Source of the DNA: Tetrahymena thermophila SB210
Lineage: Eukaryota; Ciliophora; Oligohymenophorea; Hymenostomatida; Tetrahymenidae
Length of the DNA stretch: 64,000 nt
Reading direction: 5' to 3'
Assembly: GCF_000189635.1 (NCBI RefSeq)
Contig: NW_002476261.1
Coordinates: 62,001 to 126,000 of the forward strand
The notes below the pieces were generated by a model. The model was not told where the DNA came from. It saw only the letters and a list, made by a program, of their open reading frames with translations, and made no database searches. This document shows, piece by piece, positions 50,201 through 63,382 of this stretch. The position numbers and the translations under genes were made by a program. Every line of letters begins with the position of its first letter. The stretch's first letter is position 1.

Positions 50201-53200
50201 AAATTACAATAAATCATTATTCTTTATTAAAAAATAGATTGAAAACTTCTTCTAAACTGATAGTTTTAATTATATCGAATTACGTGCTTTGATACACACC
50301 GATGAAAATCAAGATTTCTTTGAATGTATTACTCATATTTAAATGAATAAGAGAATTAAAGGTATGAATATTCTCATGAAGACTGTAGAGTAAATTAATG
50401 ACTAATCAAACGTTTGGAATATTGTATTACCTATTATTGAATGGATTATCCTTTACAAATGCTAAGAAATATATAAGGCTAACAATAAAACCAAATTAAC
50501 TGATATTACTTTGTAACACTACAAGTTACTTTTATAATCTGCTATCAATACTATTGGCATAATATCAAAAAATTTATCTGTAGCTAAGGTCAAAAAAATC
50601 CTTAAGAAATATGTTTAATTCCTTAGTAACAAGAAATTTGATTAGAAGATTACTATTAAAGTACTTGGATCTGTATTAGAAACTTTGAACCTACCTTATA
50701 ATATTGTTAGCGAAGTCAATAGAGAAATGGAAAATATTTAGGAGAAGAAAATGGAAAATACTTTGCTTTATGATATGATTCAAAAGAACAAAGAATATGA
50801 TAACCCTAATTAAGATTTGTAAGAAGACGAAGAACCAGTAGAAAACAATGATTTAGCTGAAGTCTAGCCCTATGATTTAGTTCTGGATGGTAAACTTAAT
50901 TAAATAATATTTGAAAGATTATATTAATTTATTTTTATAAAATAGAAAAATTAGACACAAACATTAAGGAGAAATGGATTGAAAATTTGGAAAGAGAGAA
51001 GTTTTACATTAAAAATCAAGAACTCGAATTAGATTAGATTGCAAGCAAAGATAGCGATATGTCTAATTATTACAGATTCTTAAGATTATAAGTCTTCTTG
51101 CCAATGAAATAACTACTATTCGATTAATACTCAAAGGCTTATAACAAATTTGCTAAAGTCACTTTAGATGACAAATAAAAAAATAAATAAGATGAAAAGA
51201 TCAGAATTTTCATGACCATAGCTCTTATTAAGCTTTTAATTAAGTTCCCTAAAGAAATTTTCAGAATCGAATTCCCTAAGCTTGTAAATAAAGTTGTTAA
51301 AAATTTACGTACTAAGGATAATGATGAACGTAACTTCACTCGTAAAGTCCTCTTAGAAATCGTAAGAATGACTGGTCCTTACTTTTTCCATTACATCGTA
51401 AAAGAATTAAAGTTCTTCCTCAAAAATGGATGGGAGTCTCATATTCTTAACTACACAATTTACACTTTGCTTACTGAATTAGACAACAAGAAGATACCTA
51501 TTGGTAGTTTGGATTATTGTCACAGTGAAATATTCCCTCTCTTGGTTGATGAAATATTCGGAAAGCTCATGGAAGAAAAAGACTTATAAATGACTAAGAT
51601 TCCTGAATAAAAGAAAAATAAAGCAAATGCTACTTTCTAATTATTTGCTAAAAATTTAGATTTCAGAAATGTTATCAATTTCTTAGCATTTGTTAGACAA
51701 TAGCTTGTAGAAAATTTGGATGGTTCTAAAAACCTTGGTAAGTTTGAAGAATTGTTTAACTTTATTTTGGAAGGTTTTGTTAAAAACGAGAGTGTTTAGC
51801 ATACTGAATTAGTTACTGTCAGTTATAGTTTGATTAAGGATGCTTTAGATTTGATTGAAAGCACCAAGAAAAAAGACAGACTAAATGATACAACAATAGC
51901 AGATTAAGTTATAGATAAGAAGTAGCTTACAAAGCACAATTTAGCTAAGACTTATGAAATTTTGGAAGTCACTGCTCAAAACAAATCCATTTTCTAATCT
52001 ATTCAAGACTCAAAGAAAAAGAATAAATTTAAAATCGGATGCTGCATGTGTAACTTTGGTTTAAAGATGTGTTTGATGGGTATTAAGAAGTCCATTTTCG
52101 CACCAGAATAAATTTCTAATTAGATCCAATTCGAGCAACTAATTAAGTAAAAATTTTTTTTTTAATTTTTTAATTTAACTTAATTATATTCAATTTTAGG
52201 GTTATTGTTGAGTGTCTCAAGTCAACAGATAATACTATGATTATTAGCAGTTTGAGAATTTTAAAAACTGTCATTACTAGGAAAGAAGCTAAGGGAATTC
52301 GTAAAGCTACTGTATCAGCAGTACTTGCTATCTTGGAGAAATTAACTAACACAGACATTGAGATGATTGGTGAAACATTTAAACTCATAAACACTATTAT
52401 TGATCACTCTCAAAACTCATTAAAGAATTCTTAATATAAAGGTAAAATAAAAATTTCAAAAGTAAGTTAAAAATAATTTATAATTATTAAATGTAAAAGC
52501 ATTACTTTTGTATATCAAATAATTTTTGGATGTCAGCGATTACTGTTCAGAACCATTAAATACTTTGAATACTATTATTGAAAAGAAACTTATTTATGAA
52601 GAAGTTTATGATTTGGTTAATTAAAAAGTAAGAGAAGCTATGATCCAATCTTATGCGCAAAACATAAATTCTATTTGCAAATAAATTTACTTGAATTTCT
52701 TGGTAAAGTATCCTATTTCTGATACAATCATGCAATCTTCGATAAATTTCTTAATTAAAAATACCGAATATACTTACGACTAAGGTAGAATTATAGTTTA
52801 TGACATCCTTAAAATCATTATCAAGAGTTTCCCTGATAAAGTACTCACTTACTTTGGTGAAATCATTTATGTATCATACTTGGTAAACTTAATCAAAGAA
52901 GAAAACAAAGAAATCAGAGAAACTATTAAGCTTTCTTAACAACTGTTAATCAACAGACTTTCTAATGAATAAAAATAAAGATTGATTACTAACAATCTTC
53001 AATGGATAACTTAACATAATAATCCTAAAATTTAAGTAATAATTATCATTTTTAATAAATTTTTAATTTACAGTAATATTTTTAACAATAGCAAAGCGGT
53101 TTTATTGGATTGCGCTTGTTTTTAGAAGACAAACAAGACTTCCTTACTAAAGAAGAAGAAATTGTAAAATAATTTGCATGATAAAACAATAAATAAATAA

Positions 53201-54371
53201 TGAACTTTTATTTAATTTTTTTATAGAAATTGTAAATAAGTCAAATTTTTGACAGCAGAGAAGAGAGAATGAATATCTTTTGGGAAATTATTAAACAAAA
53301 GAAAGAAAAGAAAGAAGCTCTTAAGAATTCAGAATGGAAAAACTTTATTGATACTGAAATAGAAGTAGAAGAAAAATAAAATGAAAACGAATTGACTAAT
53401 GATACTTTGTTAAATAGTGTTTTAGAATTTGTTTTAGCTTATAATAAATATTTGAAGGAAAGAGAATTGCCTAATACATTGATTTTTGAAGGCAAAAGAA
53501 AGTTAATCTGCAATATTATTTAATATATCAATTTCCCTAATTAAGACACTTCTAATTTAACTATGAATTGTTTGATGGAGTTAACTGAAACTAACTAAAG
53601 TATGGCATAGTAAGCCTTTAAGGATGGTATGCAAGTTGTTGTTTCACTGCTTCCTAAAGTTTTGAAATATTTATATTTCTCTAAACTTAAAAATAACTTT
53701 GTTATTTCTAATACTCAAAACTCTCATAAATTCTTCATATTTGTAATGAAGTTCTTCTTAAACTGTGATCAAGAAACGATTGCCATTGCTTTGTTTGAAA
53801 ATATCCTCAAAATCTTCTTAAGATCTTACATAAAAGCATATTACAATAAATCTTAAATAGAATATATTGTAGAATTGATTCTTCACTTGGCTCAAAACAT
53901 GTCTTAAGATGAAGATAAAGAACTTGTTAATGAAATTAAAAACTATATGTTGAAGAATGAAAGAGCATTAGAAATTGTTTTGGAAATTTTGATTAAGGTT
54001 AAGACTTTTGATAACAATAACAAGATTTCTAACTAAGAGACTATTGAAAAAGCTGAATTGGTAAATTTTTTATTTGTAAAATAATTGACTATATTAATAA
54101 TTATTTATTCATCTTAAAGGCTATTGAGGAATTGAAGAAATCAATAGAGTTGAATAACTTCTTCCAAATGTACTCAAAGGTAAAATCAGGAATTGAATCA
54201 ATAAGATAAGAAAGAAAGCAACAATAAAAACAAGATATAATTACTAATCCAGAGGTTGCCTTTGAAAAGAAGCAAGAGCAAAATCTTAAAAAGAGAAAAG
54301 CAAAACAAAATAAAATTAGAAATAGTAAAAGATCTGAAAACATAGGCAGAAAGATTCTAAAAAAAGATTGA
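44241..54371 (+). CDS. UTP20: UTP20, SSU processome scaffold (DRIM family)
   Basis: UTP20 is a very large HEAT-repeat protein of the nucleolar U3/SSU processome, required for early 18S rRNA maturation. The start MVKFIPTKRTTKNLSVEEFW leads into GRYKFKSFKKEIQNIDVS, matching the family's conserved opening. YYKKFYTQVVDLSQSLPLVL and KYVRQFSSESFSYIIKKM follow in the same order as in animal UTP20. Downstream come helical repeats throughout (for example WNIVLPIIEWIILYKCQEI and ERNFTRKVLLEIVRMTGPYF). Acidic inserts lie near 44715-44830, 47455-47520 and 48945-49065 and look ciliate-specific. Roughly nine introns interrupt it, the largest at 45107-45371. The tail is basic (KRKAKQNKIRNSKRSENIGR) and ends at TGA 54369-54371. 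A length near 3000 aa fits the family. Not every splice site was verified. Confidence 0.92.
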
Positions 54372-55574
54372 TTAATTGATGATAAGTTTATAAAATAATT
54401 AATTAATTAGATAAAAACAAATTAACGAATGTAGAATATTATATTTATATATATGTAAGTAATCATTTTCAATTTTTTATTAAATATTTGTTTGTTTTAT
54501 TTATTTTTCAGTTTACAAATTAACAATTCAAATAAATAAATATTTTTATTTGTCTTCAAAAGTAGAGAACAGAGGTAAAAATAAATTAATATGTTTAGAA
54601 TATTATATTTACATATCTATTCAAACTTAAAGAGACTATTTATTAAGCAATTATTAATTTAAAGAGAAATTTTTTGGAAAAATTATACTTAAATTATATT
54701 AGATTTTATTATCAAAGATAATCAAAATAAAATTATTAATTATATTTTATTAAACAAATATTACTAAAATCATATTTATTTATGATATAAAAGCATCTCC
54801 AGATTAAATTTATTTCATTACATTAAATAATTTTTATTTTATGAAATTGATTTAAAAAATTGTATTTTATAGAAACCAGTTTAAAATATAATTTTTTTTT
54901 TTCTAATTTAATTAATTTATTTTATTTAAGGAGTTTTAAATTAAGGAGATTAGTTTTAATAATAATTATTTAAAACTTAAGTGAATATATATAAATTAAT
55001 ATAAGTAATAGTTTTCAACTTTTTATTATAAGTATTTGTGTTTTTTATTTCAGCTTACAGGCTAACAAACAAAATGCATTTGTGCTTCAAAATATAAGAA
55101 CCGAGGTTGCAAAAAAATAATTGAGCAATAATTAAAATTAAAATTGTGTTATCTACATAAAGCATTAAAATAAATTGAAGTGAAATTAATCTAATTTGTT
55201 TAGAATAATTCAATAAAATAAATATTTATAATATATCTTTTAACACTGATAAAATTGATTAATCGGTTGATCATAGTAATATAAAATGAAAACAAAGGTT
55301 ATACTAATAATAATTGATATGTATTCAAAATTTGTTTAGTAACATATTTTTTGTAAGCAACGATTTAATGATAATGCAAATTAAAATCAGAATATTAACT
55401 AATTTAAATAAATTAATTTCATTCACTTGATTAGATACTTTTTATTTGATATAAAGCTGTAAATTTACTTTGTACTATTCACCAAAAAAGAAATTTGCAG
55501 TCAAAAAGTAAAGGTTAATATATTAAAAATTAATTATTATCAAGATAACTTCTTGCCTAAGTTCAGTTGAAAAT
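54372..55574. other. Intergenic region with duplicated segment
   Basis: Between UTP20 and the second channel. AT-rich. Contains an imperfect direct duplication listed next. No gene is recognised. Confidence 0.5.
54433..55120 (+). repeat. Imperfect direct repeat downstream of UTP20
   Basis: Copy 1 (about 54441-54595) and copy 2 (about 54991-55120) share, in order: (a)tgtaagtaat/ataagtaata, ttttcaa(t/c)ttttta, aatatttgt/agtatttgt, ttttatttcag or ttttcag, t/cttaca, aaacaa..., cttcaaaa, agaac(a/c)gaggt. Copy 1 is also flanked by agaatattatattta at 54433 and again near 54597. It looks like an old duplication of a 3' segment that is now diverging. Confidence 0.5.
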
Positions 55575-58500
55575 ATGTAAGGCAACCCTTTTTTACTAAC
55601 TAATTTTTTGACACCAAGTTAGCCTAATGAAGATATTTTGAATGATTCGCATTAAAATAACCTAACAAAACCCATACTAGAAATGTAGCAGATTAATTAA
55701 GTACCTTCTAATGAAATTAAAATATTTCAATACAATCTTGATAAATATTAAATTGAAAAAAGAGGAAATAATTAAATGGGATATGAATTAGATGAAGTTT
55801 AAGATACCATAAAATCTGAATAAAATGATACTTAGTAAGATTTCTTAAACAACTATAAATCAGTCAGGAAGAATCCTGTTTTTTTGAGCTAATTTATTGA
55901 GAAAAAAGCATTTTAAACTAATGTGAATGATAATTGTGAGATTAATACCTAGTAGTAGTAATATGATTAATCTTCTACTTAAATATAATACAATACTAAT
56001 TAACTTAAAAGTGGTAATTTAAACTCTGTAAATAGTTAATCGAGTAATTCCAATCCTAAAAAAAATAGCAGCTCCCCTTCTGCTTAAGACTTTTCTATAA
56101 GCTTTCCTTAGCTCTCTGCGACTTAAAGCATATCCTAAACATCTATATAAAGATTAGACATTAGTCCAACTAAAATTAGTAATAATATTTATAGTCATAT
56201 TAAAAATAAAAAAAGTTCATTCTCAAAAAGACCAAGCTATATTTAATAAGCAGATTAAAGTTAAAATAGTTGCAGTAGCAGCTAAAGTGATGACTCAAAG
56301 GATAGTGAGAAGAGAGATACTCTTCCTTCATAGCTATTTACTTTGGGAAAAGAAAAGGAACTAAAGCCTAAAAAAGAAAAAAGTTCAGTTGATAATGACT
56401 CTAATTATGATTCTTTTACAATTAAAATGAATTCTCTAAGCAAATTTAAAAAGAATAATTCTACGGCTCTTGGTAATCTCCTCAGTAATGGGGAAATAAC
56501 TCAAATAAAAATAAGTAAAGATGCATTTTCTTCTACTTCATCAATTTCAAACTAAGGATAAGAAAAGAGTGTAAATTAGGATGGATATGATTTTAATATG
56601 AGGTCTTCCAGCTAGTCAATTAAATAGAGTGGCCTTTTAGGAAATTCAATAATATCAGGCAGCTAAGGCTTTATTGATTTAATAAAAAGAGTAAAAATAA
56701 GAAATGCAATCCAAAGAATGGCAAGTAAAACATCTTGCAGAAGGCTTAAGCAACTATCAGAAATTCACTTGAGCTTCATAGGTGATTTATCAATCTAAAA
56801 GAAAAGTGATGAAAAAGTACATAAGGAATAATAAAGATGGTATTTTAAATTTATTAGGGATTACTTAACCTTTCCAACATTTAATCCTTATTCGATTTAT
56901 AAAATGATGTGGGATTTATTTATGCTTTTTGTAGTGCTTTTTTTTTTCGTTTCTATTCCTCTAATTCTTTCAACGGGCGAGGAATTTGAGGACTTGTTTG
57001 GGGAATTCCCATACTTTGTCCTTTCAATAATTTTAGTTATAGATGCTTTTATTAATATGAACACTGGATACTACAGAAATGGAGCACTTGTTCAAACGAA
57101 ATATTTTGTTTTTAGGAATTATGCTAAAAAGTTGCTAGTAATTGATGTAGTTGGAATTGTACCAATTTTCATTTATACAATAACACCTTCATAAACATTG
57201 AAAGGGTTTTTATTTTTGTATTTGATAAAATATAAGTCTATTACAAAAATTTTTAAAAGATTAGAACTTCGGCTAGATCTAAAATCTTCTTTGCTTAATT
57301 TAATTGCCTTACTCAAATTATTGCTTACTGTATTATTTATTGCCCATATATTTGCTAATTTTTGGTTATTCTTAGCAAGAATGAATCCAAATTAAAATTG
57401 GCTAACTTAGACAAAATTAAAAACTGAAAGTTGGTCTGAGCAATATGTTGTAGCATATTATTATATCACTGTTACAATGGTTACAGTAGGTTATGGAGAC
57501 ATTACTCCTGCAAATTTAACAGAGGTATTTTTTGCTGTTGTTACTATCCTTTTAGCATGTGGTGTGTTTGCATATAGGTAAAATTTCAACTTTATTTAAC
57601 TAAATTTTATAAAAAATATTAGATATTATAGTTAATTATAATTTAATCTTCCAATTTATAAAATTTTCATTAGTTTGTTATTGAAATAAATAAAAATAAT
57701 TTAAATAAAAATAGTGTCAATGCTATAGGTTTTATATTAGATGAGATTAATAGAGAACAGAAATAACTTAATAAAAATATGTAAATAATAAATTAATATA
57801 TGAATAAAAAGAATATAAGCAGAGAATTGAGATTCTAAATTAGAGAATACTTAGAATTCTTTTGGAGATAGTAAAATATCAGTAATGTAGAATAAGAATA
57901 AAAAATTATATAGTAATTAGCCCATAATCTCAAAGAAAAATTAAATTTGGAAGCAAACAAATTAATTTTAAAGGATAATAAAGTATTTTCTAATAAATTC
58001 TCTGAAAGACTACTTAAAAAAACTCTTAATATAGTCAAAGAATACAGATTTACTCCTTAATAACTCATTATATAAAGAAATTAGCATGATGATTCTGCTA
58101 TTTATTTTATTGAAAGTGGCTCAGTTGAGGTATTTATCGACAATGATAAAAATCACTAAATCATATAAATTTAAAGTAGACTTTTTTTGGTTTTTGTTAA
58201 AATTTTTAATTTTCGATTATTATTTTAATTTTTAATAAAAAATTGCTAATTTATTTTTATTTTTTTATTGTGGAATGCTAAAAAAATAATTTTAATAAAA
58301 TCGTTTCAGCTAAAGTTATGATTTAAAAAAAAGTGTCCAACTAAAATTTATAAGGGATAATTTAAACTCTTTTATATGAATGATTTTATTTCTTTTTATT
58401 TAGTAATTAATTTAAACTTAAGGAATAATATAGCGAATATTATAACAATTAAATTTATAACAAATTTTTTGATTAATTTTAGTAATTTATAAAAATTATC

Positions 58501-60953
58501 TTAATTAAATTTTAGAACTGAGCAAGGGTTAGTACTTTGGTGAAATAAGCTTTTATACTGGTCTAGAAAGATCACTTAGTGTAAGGAGTATAGACTTTGC
58601 TACTCTCCTTAAGATTGAGAGAGATGATTTCTTAAACTTATTAAAAATGTTCCCAAGAGATTAAGAGATGTTTCACTTAATTAAAGATTAAGTATAGTAC
58701 AGTCGTGATTTTGGAACTATAGGAGTTAATTGTTATAGTTGTAGTAGTCCAGAGCATTTAGTAGCTAGTTGTCCTATGGTTTAATTTATACCTAATAAAT
58801 TACAATGTTTTAAAAAATATAATTACAATCCTGGATAATAAAGAACTCATTTTAAAAGAATTTTGAAAGAAAAATACTCTACACTAAGAGATATTGAATT
58901 ACTAAAAGAGGCAGCAGAAGATATTCAAGAAGAATATGAAGAATTAATGCCTGAAACCAATTCATCTGTTTCGGAACTTTCTTGCATTGAAGATGTTGAA
59001 GAAGAAGATGACGATGATGATGAAGAATTTTACAAGCAGACTCCTAGGCATAGAGTGTTTATTACTGATGAAAAATTGTCCTTTTAAAATTAAGTAGCAT
59101 AAATTTAACATGAAACTGAAAAAGAATCAGATAAAAATCAAGAATTTACTTTGAAAGGAAGTTTAAAAGATTTATCTCCAAAAACACCTTAAACAAGAGG
59201 ATAGTAAAATAGCTAAAGTTCTTTAAAATCTCCTTCAAATAATGTAATACACGAAGATTCTGGTGAAAGTGATAGTTAATAATCTAACCACAGAATTAGC
59301 TTAGATTCTAAAAAAGAAGAGAAGCTAAATACCCCACCATTACTCATAGCTGATAAAAGAATTAAATTTTCTGAATAAGATTTTATATTAGACACATCTA
59401 ATTCTTCAACCAGCAATGGTGATCGTCGATTATCTACTATCCATTCAAATTTAGAATCATAAACAGAGCCAAACAATTTTAAACAAATGCTAACAAATTA
59501 AACTATAAAATAATCAAAATTTAGTCAAAAGCCTAATATAAAATAAAGAAAAAGCGCCATTGATTTTAGAACTTACGATAATAATACAAGTAAAAATTAA
59601 AGTGATGAGAAATATAGTAATTATTAAAAACCAAATTATGATATCCTTCACACAGAATCAGATTTAAATTACCGTAAAGAAAGTATGTAGAGCGCAAAAA
59701 GCTAAAAATCTCCTAGCGATATAAAAACACTTTTGAGTAATGTTTAATCTTCGAGCCTATTTTAGAGGAGATCTTAGTCTTAAGAAAGTAAGCTGCCTTA
59801 GTTAACATTTTCATCTTAGATTGCATAAGCATCTATATAAAAAAAAGAATTTCCTAGAATAGCTTAGCTTAAATAAAGATAATCAATTTCTTCACCTAAA
59901 AACCATCCTAATAATTCATAAAACAGTAGTAGTAATAGTAGTAGCTATTATATGAATATAGGAGGTGTGAGTTCTACCCAAATATGTAGCCAATGCTAAT
60001 GCTAGCTAGATCACTAATAAACTCCTAAAGCGTCTGCTTCAAAAGTTTCATATGATAATATTAATTCTACAAATAAAAACGATAATAGTCATTTACAATA
60101 CGGTTCTTTATTGGTAAGTAGATCAAGAGCAAGTTCATAAAATAACTCCAATAACTTACCTCATTCTTAAAATTTATATAATAAATCTGCTTTTTAAAAT
60201 TTCAATTTACCATAGCCTAATTAATAATCCAATATAAATAATATGACTTTTTAGTAATCACATTTAAGTTCTCACAGAAGTAGTATTAGTAGAGGAGTAA
60301 ATGGTATACAAATACCTTAAAATCATCTTTCTGTTTACTAATAAGCTATGCATTTGATAAGACGCTAAGACTCATTTTCAAGCAGTAATTCACCAAGGAG
60401 TAGAAGACATTAATCAACAAGCTCTAGCAAATTCAATAGAGTAGAAATGAATTATAATTTAGATTAGATCACAAAGAAAGTAAATGCCATTTATGATAAA
60501 CTATATGTCTAAGTTTCTTAAGATAACGAATTATCGATTCTTGAGTTTGATAAATCAAAAGATTATGAAATATATTTTCCTAAATACAACTTAACAAATG
60601 TTTTAAAAAAAATCAAAGATAAAAAGAAAAACACTTAAATTAATAAATTTATCTAAGCATTTAACATTTCTCGTGCTTATAATCAATTAGATTAAACGGA
60701 AAGGTCTAAATCTAACACTCTAAACGTCCCTTTCCTTGGTCGTAGTGCATCCGAAAATTTCTCAGAAACTTAAGTGAATGGATTTTTGCCAGCATCACCA
60801 TTGAAAAATAGATCAGCAAGAAGTTCTATTTTTATCCCATAAAATGGATAAGTTGGAAATTAAGTTAGAGGACTTAAACTTAGGCATAGTATCAATTCAG
60901 AAGGTCAATGGGAAATTAAAAGTGCTACCTTTCCTAGAAAATCTTATTTTTGA
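55575..60953 (+). CDS. Cyclic-nucleotide-domain K+ channel with CCHC zinc knuckle (paralogue)
   Basis: Three exons (55575-57577, 57715-58175, 58516-60953) give 1634 codons (1633 aa), in frame. In order: a long Q/N/S-rich N-terminus; membrane domain from about residue 444 (LFMLFVVLFFFVSIPLIL; FVLSIILVIDAFINMNTGYY is the S2-S3 signature); a K/R-containing S4 region (IKYKSITKIFKRLELRLD); selectivity filter TVGYGD at 637-642; C-linker; CNBD with cassette FGEISFYTGLERSLSV at about 829, keeping the family Glu and Arg; a CCHC knuckle from C894 (CYSCSSPEHLVASC); an acidic run (EDVEEEDDDDDEE); a long serine-rich tail; and the motif YEIYFPKYNLTNVLKKIK at about 1505. It ends RKSYF, TGA 60951-60953. K+ selectivity is predicted from the filter. 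Ligand and zinc binding are inferred. The start is the first suitable Met and could be longer. Confidence 0.9.
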
Positions 60954-61428
60954 TTTCAAGGAATCAATAAATAAATAAATTAATTAATTATTCAATAATA
61001 ATACTAATTAATGTTTATATTATATAAATAAAATTTAAATTAGTTTATTTCTTTTGGTAAACAAAAATTTTATAAAATTCAAAAAATTGGTTTTAAATTT
61101 TTAATTATTAAAAAGAGATTGAAAAATTTTTTAATTAATCATTAATATTTATAAATTAGAACTTAAATAAATATTTTAATAGCCTATTCTAAAATATAAA
61201 TATCAAAAAACTTAAACTAATTAGGAATTTGTTAAAAAAGGATTATTTACAATTTTAATTACTTAAATTTATTTTTATTATATTTTAAAGTAACTAAGTT
61301 TCTTTTAATATGCTTTAAATAAAAAATACTTTCACGAAATAAATAATTAATTAATTAATAAAATATAAAAAAGTAAAAAAAAACTAAATTAAACAAAAAA
61401 AAGCAAAATAAATAAATAGGATTGAAAA
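60954..61428. other. Intergenic region, nothing seen
   Basis: AT-rich spacer between the channel and the first cysteine-rich gene, with taattaattaatta near 61347-61359. It should hold the promoter of the latter. Confidence 0.55.
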
Positions 61429-61785
61429 ATGAAATTTATATCTCTTATTTTAATTGTACTAATTGCCTCCAACTCTGTCAATGCTGCTAGTAGCTAAAAT
61501 AATCTTAGTTCTTGCATTTTAAGCATAAACAGCCCTTGTACTGCTTCAGTTGTTTCCTCTGATCCTCAATGTTCCGCTAATTTAGCTTACTATGGAGTAT
61601 GTATCGGAGCATGCGGAGTTACTGATAGTATTTCTGACTATTAGAATTGTACTTCTTCATGTAGTAGTAGTGATCCTAATTTGTCAAGCTATGTTTAATC
61701 TGTTTAAACATGTATCAGTAAAGCATCTGGTTCACATTTAATAATATCAGTTATTATATTAATTTCTATTTTTATTTTATATTGA
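61429..61785 (+). CDS. Small cysteine-rich surface protein, possible GPI anchor
   Basis: 118 aa, intronless. A clear signal peptide (MKFISLILIVLIASNSVNA) is followed by a mature region with eight cysteines. It contains DPQCSANLAYYGVCIGACG and SDYQNCTSSC, then a final YVQSVQTC. The C-terminus, HLIISVIILISIFILY just before the TGA, is a hydrophobic end that looks like a GPI-attachment signal or a membrane anchor. The shared cysteine spacing with the gene at 63383 marks them as paralogues. The function of such ciliate surface proteins is unknown; the annotation is from sequence features alone. Confidence 0.85.
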
Positions 61786-63382
61786 TATGTTATTTTTGTT
61801 TGTATCTATATCATAAAATAAAGTAATTGATGCATGATTATAAACTGAAAGATTTCTTAAAGTATTCTGCGTATTTTACAATATATTTCATTACAAATAT
61901 TAAATAAATTAAAATGATTGATAAATATGTAAAACTATTGATGCACACTTTGAAAAAGATATATTTAAAAAACAAAATCTAAATTTTTTTAATTACTACT
62001 TTTTGATCATCTAAATTGGATAATATTTATTAAACTTCTTAAATTTTGTGTCCTGTCCTCATTTATAAATGAAAGAAAAATCTACAATAAATAGATTGAA
62101 AATAAATCTATTAAATTAAAATATATTTAAAAATACTACCAAAATCAGAGTGTATTAAAAATAAAATACTCAATAAAATCAATTTATAATTCTTAATTGT
62201 ATTTATTTATGAATTCTTACTATAAAAACCATTTTTTCTGTTTCATATTTATTTATTTGTTACTCTTTTTTGTAAATCATGTTTTTAACAACCAATTAAT
62301 CTAATCATATTAATTTAATGATTTCCTCAAGATCTTTATTTTTTAAAAATATTATGCAAGAAGTTTTCATTATTAAAAAATATAGAATGAAATTTGTAGG
62401 ATTAAATTATTTTTAATATTTAAGTTGGATTATTATCTTTACTTGCTATTTTAAAATAATTTTAATAACACTTTAAAAATGTGTAAGCTTAGATTTTTTT
62501 TATTACAATATTAACTTTATTAATAAAACAACTTTCTTAATCTAAAACCAAGTAAATTTTAATTTCTCACAATTAAATTACTAAAGTGTGATTAAGCTAA
62601 ATAAATTCTTTTTGCAAAAAAATTTTTTGTAAAAATACATAAAAAATAATTTTAATAGAGTATCATCAACAAAACATTTCCCTTATGATATTTATGTTTA
62701 AGTTTATGAAGAAGACATTTAATTGCAAATAGCAATATATGTCTTAAAAACTTAGTATTTTTCAAATAGTTAGACATTTAATTTAAACTTTATAATGAGG
62801 TTAATATTCATTTAGAATAAAAGACAAAACATACTTAATTAATCAATTTATTAACTTTTGATTTCTTTTTGAAATTAGTTTATCACCAAATTCAGTTAAG
62901 CTAATATAAATCACTAAATAAAACATGAATTCAAGCTACGTCACAATAATAAACTAATAAATTCAAAAAAGCCACAAAAAATTTTAAAAAAATGAAATAG
63001 ACTCTTTGTATTATCAAAATTGCACCATTTAATTTTTATTAATCCTTAAAATATTAAATTAATTTATATCTATTTATTTTATTCAATATAACAAAAATTA
63101 TTTTAAAACACTGCTTAGAATAAATGGAAACTTCTTTATTACTTTTAAGTATGTATTACAACTAGAATTTTCAATTTATAACCCATTTTAATTGTCTGTA
63201 ATAAATAACTGAAAGACTTTGTAAATTTATACCTAAGATTTGGTAGTTACAGTATGGATAACAAAACTTTATTTTTAGAACTAATAAATTCAAACGAATC
63301 ACTAACTTAAATATCAGATTTTTAATTAAAAAAAAATACTCAGGGTGGAAAAAAAGAATCAAAAAGAGATAGACATCTAAAA
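61786..63382. other. Intergenic region between paralogues
   Basis: AT-rich, no third paralogue or gene remnant recognised. The right end should carry the promoter of the gene at 63383. Confidence 0.5.

Noticed and set aside
51139-51339. Hydrophobic frame on -
   Set aside because: It lies opposite a conserved part of UTP20; the + frame aligns with family expectations.
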